From the NCBI GenBank assembly GCA_036365145.1, contig JAEOAD010000982.1, positions 6,722,001-6,786,000 of the forward strand: a stretch of 64,000 nt of DNA, given 5' to 3'. Position numbers and translations under genes: made by a program. Source of the stretch: Orientallactaga sibirica. Lineage: Eukaryota; Chordata; Mammalia; Rodentia; Dipodidae. The first letter of the stretch is position 1; the number at the start of each line of letters is the position of its first letter. The notes below the pieces were generated by a model. That model was given only the letters and a program-made list of their open reading frames with translations, searched no databases and was not told where the DNA came from. Shown here piece after piece: positions 22,400 to 32,900 of the stretch.

Positions 22400-22627
22400 G
22401 GGAAACAATGTTCACAGAGCACAGTTGTTGGGATCCTGGAAATCCCTGGTTGGGCTTCCTGGGCCCAAAGTGTCTTCTCCTCATGCTAAGACCCTTCTTG
22501 TGTGCTCTGAAAGCATCTGAGTTAGGGGTGGTTTCTTGAAGAATGTGGATAATCCACTTCCTTATGCCTCTGTCACCATTCTGCTGACCATGGTGATTCC
22601 ATCTTGGGAGCCTGTTCCGACCTAACA
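22400..22627 (-). mobile_element. 3' LTR remnant (U3 part) of the provirus
   Basis: The minus strand begins TGTTAGGTCGG at 22627, right after a purine-rich aaaaggctggaa, as an LTR start after a polypurine tract. From 22530 to 22400 it matches 9107-9230 closely (ctcagatgctttcagagcac, ccagggatttccaggatcc). Similarity fades near 22400, and the R-U5 part is not seen. Confidence 0.7.
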
Positions 22628-22689
22628 TTCCAGCCTTTTTTTTTTTCTTCTTAAAATAGGGGCATCTTAAACCCATATGCGTCTACAGA

Positions 22690-22989
22690 AATTCCTTTTT
22701 TTAAAACTTTTTATTTTTTATTTTTATTTTTTTGGAGAGAGACACAGAGAGAGAGACACAGAGAGAGACAGAGAGGGAGACAGAGATGGGTGCACCAGCA
22801 GTCTCTCAGCTGCTGTGAACGAAATCCAGATGTGTACGCCCCCTTGTGGGCAAGTGCAGCATTGCACCCTTGCGTCACTTTGCATCTGGCTAAACGTGGG
22901 ACCTGGAGATTGGAACCGCTGGAGATTGGAACCAGTGTTCTTAGGCTTAGGAGGCAGGTGCCTTAACCCCTAAGCCATCTCTCCAGCTC
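22690..22989 (-). repeat. Long-variant tRNA-type SINE within the provirus
   Basis: gcaccagcagtctctcagct, gtgtacgcccccttgtgggc, head ccatctctccagctc. Flanked by cattccagcctttt (22625-22638; 22989-23003). Confidence 0.93.
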
Positions 22990-23009
22990 CATTCCAGCCT
23001 TTTGTTAAT

Positions 23010-23590
23010 GATAAGGGATGATGGTATTTTTTCTTCTGTGATGTCTTCATGCTGACCATAGGGGCTATGATTTCTTATGAGGGAGGCTGGATAATTTGGT
23101 CGATGGTTTTCCCTTCAGGGCAGGTGATGAAGAGGCAGTTTTATGGTGGCTAGAGGTGGCTGAGTGGTGAGATTGACGGTGAGCACCCTCTAATAGTGCC
23201 AGTGTAGCATGTTGTTATGACTTGGTCCTGAATGAAACAGAGACTTCTCTCGTACCATCTCTGTATTGAGCTGGCTTCAGGGCAGTTGCTGGCGACATCT
23301 GTTATAGAGAAGGCGAGGGAGATGGGTTCTGTGCACCCCATGAGAGGACAGAAGAAAGAATTAAGGAGCTTGTTATCCTTGTCAACAGCTACGACATCAA
23401 AATGCCAGGCTCGGGGGGTGGGCGGATGAGCACTAAGAGGCGAGGAATAGAGGGCTTGGGGCAAGAGAGAGGAGGCAAGAGGGGCATCAGTGTATTCAAG
23501 AGGAACATTTTGGGATTAAGGGAAGAGTAGGAACATGAGAGAGAGTTTAAGTTTGAGAAGGCCTGTTGGGGTGGCAGTGTACTTATCCCT
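23010..23590 (-). pseudogene. Env-position remnant
   Basis: An open frame of 104 codons (23150-23464) follows the integrase end, preceded by a hydrophobic LKLKLSLMFLLF segment (23518-23560) that could be an env signal peptide overlapping pol. I see no furin site, fusion peptide or immunosuppressive region, so the surface subunit is truncated and the transmembrane subunit is deleted. The env call rests on position only. Confidence 0.4.
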
Positions 23591-23599
23591 GGATGAGGT

Positions 23600-24034
23600 A
23601 GGGTAGGTCGGAGGTGACTTGACTCTCTTGAGCTGTGATAGGTGGATCCAACTGGGGATGTCCTGAAGCTTTGCGGCCATGCGAGTGGTTAGGATCACCA
23701 GATGAGGTCCGGTCCAGAGTGGCTTGAGTTCCTGTGGGCAATACTGCTTAAGGTAGACTTGATCTCCAGAGTTAAGTGAGAGAGTTGGGGCTCTCTATGA
23801 TGGTGGGGGAAGAATGTGGTTAGCATGTTCCCAGAGAACGTTCCAGATAAAGGTGAAAGTTGGTAAGTACCCATGCAGAGGAGTTTCTGGTAGCGGGAGT
23901 TGTTTAACAGGAAGGGGCACCTATACATGAATTCAAAAGGACTAAGGAAGGAGGGAGCCTGAGGAGTAGCTCTGATTCTGGCTAAGGCAAGTGGGAGGAG
24001 CTGGGGCCAGGATAGGTGAACTTCAGAAGTCAGT
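23600..24034 (-). pseudogene. Proviral pol: integrase C-terminal remnant
   Basis: Downstream of the core on the minus strand, broken frames give a PCF-type tail region, a DLIW / LVILTTRMAAKL stretch and IPSWIHLSQLKRVK near 23620-23655. The last piece is the usual position of the gammaretroviral integrase C-terminal beta-barrel just before env. Stops and at least one frameshift are present. Confidence 0.6.
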
Positions 24035-24430
24035 TTAGGCAGGTGAGTTTTGAGAATAGCCTTTGCTTTCTACCTTGTCTGAGGACTGAGGCCTATATGG
24101 AATATGAAGTTTGGAAATAAAGGCTGGTCCATTGTCTGTTTGAATGGTAAGGGGAAGGCCAAAGTGGGGCAGAATAGACTGGAGAATGTGAGAGGCAACT
24201 ATATTTGCAGTTTCTCCTGTTGTAGGAAAAGCTTCAACCCACCCGGAGAAAGTATCCATCACAGTGAGGAGGTATTTCATCTTTTTGTGAGGAGGCATGT
24301 GAGCAAAATCTATCTGCCAGTCCACCCTGGGCAGTGAGCCCCTGTGTTGGTGGGGTTTGAAAGAGGGAGTGGGATGGTCTCCACCTTGTGGAGAGGCCTT
24401 GGCACAGAGTGAGCAAGCCTGTGTAGGCAA
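24035..24430 (-). pseudogene. Proviral pol: integrase catalytic core remnant
   Basis: A 131-codon open frame shows the second half of an HHCC zinc finger (CSLCAKA, residues about 6-12), then a core with the first Asp in WQIDFAH, LTVMDTFSGWVEA, the second Asp in TDNGPAF, and PYRPQSS followed by a Glu in KVES. Only 21 residues separate the second Asp from that Glu, against 35 in retroviral integrases, so about 14 codons have been lost in frame from the catalytic core. The element is inactive whatever the rest of its state. Confidence 0.88.
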
Positions 24431-24432
24431 GA

Positions 24433-24960
24433 GTTGGAGAGTAGATCTTGAAGCCTATAGGGGAGAAGACAGTGAGTTGTTGCCCCAAAGAGAATTTCTG
24501 TGCCTCTCTGTCCAGAAGAGCAGCTGCAGTAAGAGCACATAGGCACAGTTGCTAGTCCCGGAGAGAGGTTTCTAGTTGTTTAGAAAGAAAAGCTACATGG
24601 GGCTGGAGAGATGGCTTAGTGGTTAAGGCATTTGCCTGCAAAGCCAAAGGATCCCGGTTCAATTCTCCAGGACCCACTTAAACCAGATACACAAGGGGGC
24701 TCATGCATCTGGAGTTCGTTTGCAGTGGCTGGAAGCCCTGGCATGCCCCCTCTATCTCTATCCTTCTTTCTCTCTCCCAAATAAATTGTATATATAAAGA
24801 AAGATAAGCTATAGGGGCAAACGATCAACCCTTTATTTGGCCCAGAACTCCCAATGGCATACCCCCTTTTTCTGTGGAATAAAGGAGAAAAGGCTACTGA
24901 AGTTCTGGAAGTGCAAGGGCTGGAGCTTCCAAGAGCAGGTAGGTAGTATCTGTCTCTGAC
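24433..24960 (-). pseudogene. Proviral pol: reverse transcriptase C-terminal/connection remnant
   Basis: Three frames together give a gammaretrovirus-like RT end: a leucine-rich stretch ending ALPELQ, a GVLGQIKG segment, FLSKQLE after the inserted SINE, and an LGQ-type connection segment before the integrase. Frameshifts separate the pieces. RNase H is missing: the connection region is followed almost directly by the integrase zinc-binding end. A tRNA-type SINE at 24601-24800 splits it. Confidence 0.6.
24601..24800 (+). repeat. tRNA-type SINE within proviral pol
   Basis: ggctggagagatggcttagt to aaataaattgtatata. agaaagataagcta after it repeats gaaagaaaagcta before it (about 24583-24596). Confidence 0.94.
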
Positions 24961-24989
24961 TTAGGGTCTAGGGGTTCATGATGGTCTCC

Positions 24990-26090
24990 CTTAGCTTTGT
25001 TGTAAAGGGGCTTTTCCAGGGGCAAAGTTTGGAATCCACATTTTCAGGCCGGAGGAGCTGTTGGAGCTAGGTCATCTACGGCGTCTGAGTCAAAAGCACA
25101 GGGTGAGGATTAGTATGGGGGAGGTGTTGAATTAGAGTGCATTCCTGAGACCTTGCTAGAAGGACCTGGTGAGAAGAGCAGGTAGAGTAGAAAGAGTGGG
25201 CTGTGCATGCAGAGTGAAAAATGCTTGAATATAGGGTGTCTCAGACTACCTGCCTGTATGTTGGCAGAAGTTTTCTAAATCAGTGAGAATTTGGAAATCA
25301 AAAGTACCTTTTTCAAGCTACTTTGGACTCATTGTCCAGCTTATATCGAGGCCAGGCAGAGTTGAAGAGAAAGAGCAGACAACGAGGTTTGATGTTGCCC
25401 AAGAGTCATAATAGAAATTGGTTTAGTCCATGGAAGCATGGAATATAGTAAAAGGGTTAGTGAGAGGAAACAGAGAAAGAGCAAAACAAGGGTAGGAGAA
25501 AGAAACCAGGTCTTAAGCTGGGTTTACACAGAACACCAATATGACCCCCTGGCCTGCACATCCTACGTGGGCAGAGGCCACACAGGTTGTAACTGTCGGC
25601 TCTTTAGCCTATTAGTTGGCAAGGCGGGCATCTGTGCTCCCGATGGAGTAAGCGGCTGGCAGTGAAAGATGAGACCTCAGGAGGTGGAGGGAGAGGTGTG
25701 AGGGGGAGAGTGTCCCGAGACTGGTGGAACTGAACCAAAAGGTGCCTCTTAGGGTATGGTAGACCAGAGAGTGAGAGACCTGAGGTGTTGAGAGTGCGTC
25801 TTTCTTGAGGCCTGGGGTTGGAGCCCAAAAGTGGGTGAGGGGTGTAGCCTGGTGTGCCAGCATGGCTTCCATGAGGAGGGATTAAACCCAAGAGCAGGCT
25901 AACCTGAGAGGGGACATTTACCGGAAGGAGGAGATGAAGAAGGGAACAAGAGCGAGGCTGGATTGTGGTGGGTGTGAGAGCCGGTATCAGGCAGAGATGG
26001 TCCAAAGCCTTCAGAGGGTCAGTGGCAGCTTGGTGGTCTAATCAGGGGATAGGAGGTCTGGCCGCCCAAGAGGGCAACTGGAAGACTCCT
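24990..26090 (-). pseudogene. Provirus leader and gag-position remnant
   Basis: This lies between the primer binding site and the RT remnant on the minus strand. The longest open stretch is 133 codons (25604-26005), proline- and leucine-rich, with no motif I can recognise. By position it should be leader plus a residue of gag, but most gag, all protease and the RT active-site region are absent. I cannot assign individual domains. Confidence 0.4.
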
Positions 26091-26108
26091 ATCTAAGTCA
26101 TAGCACCA
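26091..26108 (-). other. Primer binding site resembling tRNA-His
   Basis: Two bases after the LTR's terminal CA the minus strand reads TGGTGCTATGACTTAGAT. This matches the 3' end of mammalian tRNA-His in 14 of 18 positions. The four mismatches form two CG-to-TA pairs, the expected result of CpG decay on both strands. A His primer is known for the HERV-H type of class I elements. The tRNA comparison is from memory. Confidence 0.7.
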
Positions 26109-26110
26109 GA

Positions 26111-26224
26111 TGTAAAGTTTGGGAGTGACCAAGACCACGCAAACCACTCTGAGGCAAAGATGAAAGGTTTTATTCAGGAAAAGCGTGAGCTGCCAGGGCT
26201 GACTCACAAGAGAGGAGCACAGCC
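26111..26224 (-). mobile_element. 5' LTR remnant (end of U3, R, U5) of the provirus
   Basis: The minus strand reads a gtgctcctctcttgtgagtc block, then AATAAA (26169-26174), then a U5 ending in ACA at 26111. The same blocks occur on the + strand at 9680-9745. The upstream U3 is gone: a SINE starts at about 26227 and no LTR sequence is seen beyond it. Confidence 0.8.
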
Positions 26225-26226
26225 AT

Positions 26227-26457
26227 CTTTTTTAAAATTACTTTTGAGAGAGAGAGAGAGGCAGAGAGAGAATGGGTGTGACAAGACCTTCAACTTTCTG
26301 CAAATGAACTCCAGATGTGTGTGCCTCCTTGTGGCACATGTGCAACATTGCATGCTTACGCCACTGTGAATCTGGTTACATGGGACCTGGAGATTTGAAC
26401 ATGAGTTATTAGACTTCTCAGGCAAGCACCTTAACTACTAAGCCATCTCTCCAGCCC
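26227..26457 (-). repeat. tRNA-type SINE at the LTR remnant
   Basis: gtgtgacaagaccttcaact, cttgtggcacatgtgcaaca, head ccatctctccagccc. It marks the point where the LTR sequence stops. Confidence 0.92.
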
Positions 26458-26838
26458 TATTTTATTTTTTATGTGTGTGTGTGTGTGTGTATGGGGGGGA
26501 TGAATTGGCACTGCAATCAAACTTCAGATACATGTTCTACCTTGTGTACATGTATGATCTTTTTTTTTGGGGGGGTTTCAAGTTAGGGTCTCACTCTGGT
26601 CCAGGCTGACCTGGAATTAACTATGTGGTCTCAGGGTGGCCTCGAACTCACGGCGATCCTCCTACCTCTGCCTCCTGAGTGCTGGGATTAAAGGCGTGCG
26701 CCAACACGCCCGGCTACATGTACGATCTTGTGCGCTTGTATCATTGTGTGTTTGGCTTATGTGGAACCTAGAGAGTCAAACATGAGTCCTTAGACTTTGG
26801 AGGCAAGTGCCTTAACTGCTAAGCTATCTCTGCAGCCC
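26458..26838 (-). repeat. Old tRNA-type SINE split by a B1
   Basis: (TG)n at 26471-26490, aattggcactgcaatcaaac, the B1 at 26556-26716, then tgtttggcttatgtggaacc and head gctatctctgcagccc. Copy A of the tandem duplication starts inside it at 26741. Confidence 0.85.
26556..26716 (-). repeat. B1-like SINE with TSD, nested
   Basis: T9G7 junction, gtctcactctggtccaggct, ending caacacgcccggct. acatgtatgatc and acatgtacgatc flank it. Confidence 0.95.
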
Positions 26839-27244
26839 TCTTCCTTCCTTTTAGTTGTCCCTGGATCATCCATATAGTTGGTCAGGCATATTAACATTCC
26901 TTCCTGCCACTCCTTCTTGTGCTGTTCTAGAATATGTTCTGCTGTCTTGATACCTGTAGGAAACTGAGCATCCATTCTCCCTAAACCAGTTGTTAGAGGC
27001 CACTGAGTCCTTCTCTGAATCCTTTTCCTCCTACTTGGACACATCTGTGGGTACCTAGGCAGTGGTGCTTGCTCTGGTCCTGTGGTAGGTTTGGGGCATC
27101 ATGTTGCTATGTCTGCTCAGCCTCCCTTTGGTGCTTCTTTTTACTTCTCAACTCTTACTAACTCTTGTTTCTTTTGTAAATCAACATGTTCACACAGGTA
27201 GAGAAATACAAAAGCAAATTTCATTGTGTATTTTGCCCTGAGAC

Positions 27245-27402
27245 TTGATTTTTAATTATGTAATAAGCAGAGAAAAAGAGAAGAGAGAGAGAGAGAAGAG
27301 ACAGAGAGAATGGGCACACCAGGGCCTACAGCCACCGCAAATAAACTGCAGATGCATGCACCACTTTATACATCTGGCTTTTACACAGGCACTGGAGAAT
27401 CC
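27245..27402 (-). repeat. tRNA-type SINE fragment (copy A)
   Basis: gaatgggcacaccagggcct, gcaccactttatacatctgg. The head is replaced by a B4-like piece. Confidence 0.85.
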
Positions 27403-27535
27403 AACCTGTGTGTGTGAAGGTGCTCATGTACTTGTGTATGCATGCATGTGGAGGCCAGAGGACAATCTCAGTTGTTATCCTTAGGAATGCGATCCACTTT
27501 TGTGTCTGTGTGTGCACACACAGACACATCCCTTC
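27403..27535 (-). repeat. B4-like TG-rich fragment (copy A)
   Basis: gtatgcatgcatgtggaggc, cagaggacaatctcagttgt, then a TG/CA palindrome-like block gtgtgtgcacacacag. Confidence 0.65.
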
Positions 27536-27951
27536 ATAAAAAATAAATAAAAGTAAAATACATAAAGATACCAAAGTGTGCACATAAACAGAGGTAGTGG
27601 ACTCAAATGTAAAACCAAGATAAGTCAGGCCTGTCATCTTTATAAGTTTGTCACTGACATCTTCTCAGACAGAATGGTAGTTTGATCCAGTAAGTATTTG
27701 AGTCTCAGAGGACAGAGCATCACACTGGACAACAGGAATATGAGTCAGAGGTGCATTAAGTTAGTTCCTTCTCTTGACACTGGATAAAAAGAGGTCACTG
27801 TTACAACAGTGATAAAAAGGCATGAAGATGAGGAACCATCAGGGAGCTGACACCTTCTCTTGCACAGGAATCAAGGTCATCTGTTGAGGGAGTTAAGTGC
27901 AAAAAGAGAATATGAAAAGATTGAAGAGAAAAGTCTAATAAAGCCTAAGTG

Positions 27952-28045
27952 TGGTACTGGAGAGATGGCTCAGCAGTTAAGGCGCTTACCTGCAAAGCCT
28001 AATGATTTGAGTTGGATTCCCAGTACCCATGTAAAATCCAGATGT
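27952..28045 (+). repeat. tRNA-type SINE, 5' half (copy A)
   Basis: gtactggagagatggctcag through agtacccatgtaaaatccag. Confidence 0.88.
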
Positions 28046-28049
28046 ACAT

Positions 28050-28200
28050 CTATGATTTGCATTTTCTAGCTATTGTGACTAGAGCAGCAGTAAACATGGA
28101 TGGGTAAGTATCTCTGTACTACTGAGTATAGTCCTTAGGGTATATGCTAATGATGGTCATATGGTAATTCTATTTTTACTTCAAATGTAAACCATAGCAG
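28050..28200 (-). mobile_element. Old L1 fragment, minus strand (in copy A)
   Basis: gcagcagtaaacatggatgg, agtatctctgtactactgag and catatggtaattctattttt follow the reversed end of L1 ORF2. It is repeated at 31214-31365. Confidence 0.65.
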
Positions 28201-28414
28201 TCACATTTTTGTTGTGTCTCAGAATTAATTTCTTAAAAGTAAGGGCTCTACTAAAAACTATAATCGTGGTATAATTTTTGCACCTAAATATCCAAAACCA
28301 TAGCCTTTTAATATAACACATTAACTGAAGAAACCCAAATCTAAAATGTTCTCAAGCTGGCCTTGTAGAAGGTCCCTGCCATATATATATGGTATAAGAA
28401 ATATTTGACTGTGG

Positions 28415-28573
28415 CCGGGCGTGGTGGTGCACGCCTTTAATCCCAGCACTTGGGAGTCAGAGGTAGGAGGATCGTTGTGAGTTCGAGGCCACCCTGAGAA
28501 TACAGAGTGAACTCCAGGTCAGCCTGAACTAGAGTGAGACCTTACCTCGAAACCCCAAAAAAAAAAAAAAAAA
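28415..28573 (+). repeat. B1-like SINE (copy A)
   Basis: gccgggcgtggtggtgcacg to cctcgaaaccccaaaaaaaa. atatttgactgt before and aattgactgt after suggest the target site. Confidence 0.95.
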
Positions 28574-28587
28574 TTGACTGTGCTTAT

Positions 28588-28815
28588 TATTTTTAATTTA
28601 TATTTTTATCTATTTGAAAGAGAGAGAGAGAGAGAGAGGCAGAGAGGTAGAGAGAAAGGGAGAATGGGCATGCCAGGGCCTCTAGCCTCTGCAAACAAAT
28701 TCCAGGTGTATATGCCACTTTATGCATTTGGCTTATGTGGGTCCTGGGGAATTGAACCTGGGTCCTTTGGCTTTGCAGACACGTACTATAACTGCTAAGC
28801 CATCTCTCCAGCCCA
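28588..28815 (-). repeat. tRNA-type SINE (copy A)
   Basis: (AG)n, gaatgggcatgccagggcct, head ccatctctccagccc. Confidence 0.94.
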
Positions 28816-28861
28816 TTACATAGTTTTTAAAGTATCTAAAAGTATACCGTAAAAAAGAATT

Positions 28862-28992
28862 AGGCTGGTTATGGTGGAGCATGCCTATAATCCCAACACT
28901 CGGGAGCCTAGCAGAATTCTTCTGAGTTGGAGACTGTCCTGGACCACATAGCAAAACCCTGTCTCAAAACAACCACCAAAAAAAAAAAGAAA
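28862..28992 (+). repeat. Old B1-like SINE (copy A)
   Basis: ggctggttatggtggagcat, cctataatcccaacactcgg, ending ccctgtctcaaaac and a gaa-rich tail. Confidence 0.8.
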
Positions 28993-29126
28993 AAGAAGAA
29001 GAAGAAGATTAATATGGGACCAACTCCAAAGTAAACCTTGTTTTAGTATGTCAGGCAATTTTAGTTGATACTGTTTTATATTTTATAACCCATAGAAAAT
29101 GAACTATAGTACTGAAAAGAAGGCTA

Positions 29127-29425
29127 ACTTTTTTTGGATTTTTGAGGTCAGTTTTCACTGTAGCCCAGGCTAACTTAGAATATATTATGTAGTCTCAGGC
29201 TAGCCTCAAACTCACAGTGATCCTTGTACCTTGGCCTCCCAAATGCTGGGATTAAAGGCATATACCACAATGCCTGGTGAAAGGTAATTTTTTTCAAGAT
29301 AGGGTCTTGCTCTAGTCCAGGTTGACCTGGAATTCACTATGTAGTCTCAGGCTGGCCTCAAACTCATGGAGATTCTCCTATCTTGGCCTCCCAAGTGCTG
29401 TGATTAAAGGCATGTGCCTGGCCGA
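29127..29425 (-). repeat. Two adjacent old B1-like SINEs (copy A)
   Basis: Units 29127-29280 and 29285-29425, each from a gaggtcagttttcactg or caagatagggtcttgct start to a ggattaaaggcat-type end; aaaggtaat/aacagtaa flanks. Confidence 0.85.
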
Positions 29426-29449
29426 ACAGTAAGTTTTGATAAATTCCTT

Positions 29450-29688
29450 TAAAAAATATTTTAATTTATTTGTGGGAAGAGGGGGGGAAGGTAGAGGGAA
29501 AGAGAGGGAGGGAGGGAGGGAGAGAGAGAGAGAGAACGGGCATACCAGGGCCTCTTGCCACTGCAAATGAATTCCAGATACATGCACCACTTTATCTATC
29601 TGGCTTTACATGGGTACTGGGAATCTGAACCCAGGCCATCAGGTTTTGTAAAAAAGCACCTTTAACTACTGAGACAACTCTTCAGCCT
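29450..29688 (-). repeat. tRNA-type SINE (copy A)
   Basis: Gggagg-rich run, cgggcataccagggcctctt, diverged head gacaactcttcagcc. Confidence 0.9.
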
Positions 29689-29704
29689 TCTGATCAATTC
29701 TTTT

Positions 29705-29902
29705 GTTTTCTCTTTTTCATATATTTTATTTATTTGAGAGGAAGAGAGAAAGGGAGACAGGGAGACAGGGAGGGAGCGTGGGCACACCAGGGCCTCCAGC
29801 CACTGCAAACTAACTCCAGACTTAGGCGCCATCTTGTGCATCTGGCTTTATGTGGGTATTGGAGAATTGAACCTGTATCCTTTGGCTTTACGGCAAGTGC
29901 CT
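29705..29902 (-). repeat. tRNA-type SINE cut by the duplication junction
   Basis: Runs normally to ggcaagtgcct, then jumps to tcattgtgtg of copy B. The complete version is at 32867-33095. Confidence 0.93.
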
Positions 29903-32900
29903 CATTGTGTGTTTGGCTTATGTGGAACCTAGAGAGTCAAACATGAGTCCTTAGACTTTGGAGGCAAGTGCCTTAACTGCTAAGCTATCTCTGCAGCCCT
30001 CTTCCTTCCTTTTAGTTGTCCCTGGATCATCCATATAGTTGGTCAGGCATATTAACATTCCTTCCTGCCACTCCTTCTTGTGCTGTTCTAGAATATGTTC
30101 TGCTGTCTTGATACCTGTAGGAAACTGAGCATCCATTCTCCCTAAACCAGTTGTTAGAGGCCACTGAGTCCTTCTCTGAATCCTTTTCCTCCTACTTGGA
30201 CACATCTGTGGGTACCTAGGCAGTGGTGCTTGCTCTGGTCCTGTGGTAGGTTTGGGGCATCATGTTGCTATGTCTGCTCAGCCTCCCTTTGGTGCTTCTT
30301 TTTACTTCTCAACTCTTACTAACTCTTGTTTCTTTTGTAAATCAACATGTTCACACAGGTAGAGAAATACAAAAGCAAATTTCATTGTGTATTTTGCCCT
30401 GAGACTTGATTTTTAATTATGTAATAAGCAGAGAAAAAGAGAGAGAGAGAGAGAGAAGAGACAGAGAGAATGGGCACACCAGGGCCTACAGCCACCATAG
30501 AAATAAACTGCAGATGCATGCACCACTTTATACATCTGGCTTTTACACAGGCACTGGAGAGAATCCAACCTGTGTGTGTGAAGGTGCTCATGTACTTGTG
30601 TATGCATGCATGTGGAGGCCAGAGGACAATCTCAGTTGTTATCCTTAGGAATGCGATCCACTTTTGTGTCTGTGTGTGCACACACAGACACATCCCTTCA
30701 TAAAAAATAAATAAAAGTAAAATACATAAAGATACCAAAGTGTGCACATAAACAGAGGTAGTGGACTCAAATGTAAAACCAAGATAAGTCAGGCCTGTCA
30801 TCTTTATAAGTTTGTCACTGACATCTTCTCAGACAGAATGGTAGTTTGATCCAGTAAGTATTTGAGTCTCAGAGGACAGAGCATCACACTGGACAACAGG
30901 AATATGAGTCAGAGGTGCATTAAGTTAGTTCCTTCTCTTGACACTGGATAAAAAGAGGTCACTGTTACAACAGTGATAAAAAGGCATGAAGATGAGGAAC
31001 CATCAGGGAGCTGACACCTTCTCTTGCACAGGAATCAAGGTCATCTGTTGAGGGAGTTAAGTGCAAAAAGAGAATATGAAAAGATTGAAGAGAAAAAGTC
31101 TAATAAAGCCTAAGTGTGGTACTGGAGAGATGGCTCAGCAGTTAAGGCGCTTACCTGCAAAGCCTAATGATTTGAGTTGGATTCCCCAGTACCCATGTAA
31201 AATCCAGATGTACATCTATGATTTGCATTTCCTAGCTATTGTGACTAGAGCAGCAGTAAACATGGATGGGTAAGTATCTCTGTACTACTGAGTATAGTCC
31301 TTAGGGTATATGCTAATGATGGTCATATGGTAATTCTATTTTTACTTCAAATGTAAACCATAGCAGTCACATTTTTGTTGTGTCTCAGAATTAATTTCTT
31401 AAAAGTAAGGGCTCTACTAAAAACTATAATCGTGGTATAATTTTTGCACCTAAATATCCAAAACCATAGCCTTTTTAATATAACACATTAACTGAAGAAA
31501 CCCAAATCTAAAATGTTCTCAAGCTGGCCTTGTAGAAGGTCCCTGCCCATATATATGGTATAAGAAATATTTGACTGTGGCCGGGCGTGGTGGTGCACGC
31601 CTTTAATCCCAGCACTTGGGAGTCAGAGGTAGGAGGATCGTTGTGAGTTCGAGGCCACCCTGAGAATACAGAGTGAACTCCAGGTCAGCCTGAACTAGAG
31701 TGAGACCTTACCTCGAAACCCCCCCCCCAAAAAAAAAATTGACTGTGCTTATTATTTTTAATTTATATTTTTATCTATTTGAAAGAGAGAGAGAGAGAGA
31801 GAGGCAGAGAGGTAGAGAGAAAGGGAGAATGGGCATGCCAGGGCCTCTAGCCTCTGCAAACAAATTCCAGGTGTATATGCCACTTTATGCATTTGGCTTA
31901 TGTGGGTCCTGGGGAATTGAACCTGGGTCCTTTGGCTTTGCAGACACGTACTATAACTGCTAAGCCATCTCTCCAGCCCATTACATAGTTTTTAAAGTAT
32001 CTAAAAGTATACCGTAAAAAAGAATTAGGCTGGTTATGGTGGAGCATGCCTATAATCCCAACACTCGGGAGCCTAGCAGAATTCTTCTGAGTTGGAGACT
32101 GTCCTGGACCACATAGCAAAACCCTGTCTCAAAACAACCACCAAAAAAAAAAAAGAAAAAGAAGAAGAAGAAGATTAATATGGGACCAACTCCAAAGTAA
32201 ACCTTGTTTTAGTATGTCAGGCAATTTTAGTTGATACTGTTTTATATTTTATAACCCATAGAAAATGAACTATAGTACTGAAAAGAAGGCTAACTTTTTT
32301 TGGATTTTTGAGGTCAGTTTTCACTGTAGCCCAGGCTAACTTAGAATATATTATGTAGTCTCAGGCTAGCCTCAAACTCACAGTGATCCTTGTACCTTGG
32401 CCTCCCAAATGCTGGGATTAAAGGCATATACCACAATGCCTGGTGAAAGGTAATTTTTTTCAAGATAGGGTCTTGCTCTAGTCCAGGTTGACCTGGAATT
32501 CACTATGTAGTCTCAGGCTGGCCTCAAACTCATGGAGATTCTCCTATCTTGGCCTCCCAAGTGCTGTGATTAAAGGCATGTGCCTGGCCAACAGTAAGTT
32601 TTGATAAATTCCTTTAAAAATATTTTAATTTATTTGTGGGAAGAGGGGGGGAAGGTAGAGGGAAAGAGAGGGAGGGAGGGAGGGAGAGAGAGAGAGAGAA
32701 CGGGCATACCAGGGCCTCTTGCCACTGCAAATGAATTCCAGATACATGCACCACTTTATCTATCTGGCTTTACATGGGTACTGGGAATCTGAACCCAGGC
32801 CATCAGGTTTTGTAAAAAAGCACCTTTAACTACTGAGACAACTCTTCAGCCTTCTGATCAATTCTTTTGTTTTCTCTTTTTCATATATTTTATTTATTTG

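Larger units (their letters stand above)
22300..26224 (-). mobile_element. Degenerate class I (gammaretrovirus-like) endogenous provirus
   Basis: Read on the minus strand the order is R-U5, primer binding site, leader/gag-position sequence, RT C-terminal region, integrase, env-position sequence and a 3' LTR fragment, which is proviral gene order. Most of gag, protease, the RT fingers/palm, RNase H and env are missing, and the remaining frames are broken by stops and frameshifts. Two tRNA-type SINEs sit inside (22690-22989 and 24601-24800). It is about 3.9 kb, much shorter than a complete provirus. It is incapable of making viral proteins. The LTR family is the same as at 9095-9745. Confidence 0.85.
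26741..29902. repeat. Tandem duplication, copy A (3.16 kb)
   Basis: First copy of a head-to-tail duplication whose second copy starts at 29903. It begins inside an old tRNA-type SINE (tcattgtgtgtttggctt) and ends inside another SINE of the same type (ggcaagtgcct). Sub-elements in order: SINE end 26741-26838, unclassified 26840-27244, tRNA-type SINE 27245-27402, B4-like 27403-27535, unclassified 27536-27950, tRNA-type SINE 27952-28045, L1 fragment 28050-28200, B1 28415-28573, tRNA-type SINE 28588-28815, B1-like 28862-28992, two B1-like 29127-29280 and 29285-29425, tRNA-type SINEs 29450-29688 and 29705-29902. Confidence 0.95.

Noticed and set aside
22281..22400. Minus-strand LQTGAEIS-like residues resembling a retroviral protease active site
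   Set aside because: The catalytic Asp position is not Asp, the surrounding sequence shows no other protease feature, and position next to the LTR makes a protease unlikely. Probably coincidence.
26790..30205. Identical open frames at 26790-27044 and 29951-30205, and others repeated 3.16 kb apart
   Set aside because: They recur because the DNA is duplicated, not because a small gene family is present. No motif or splice support in either copy.
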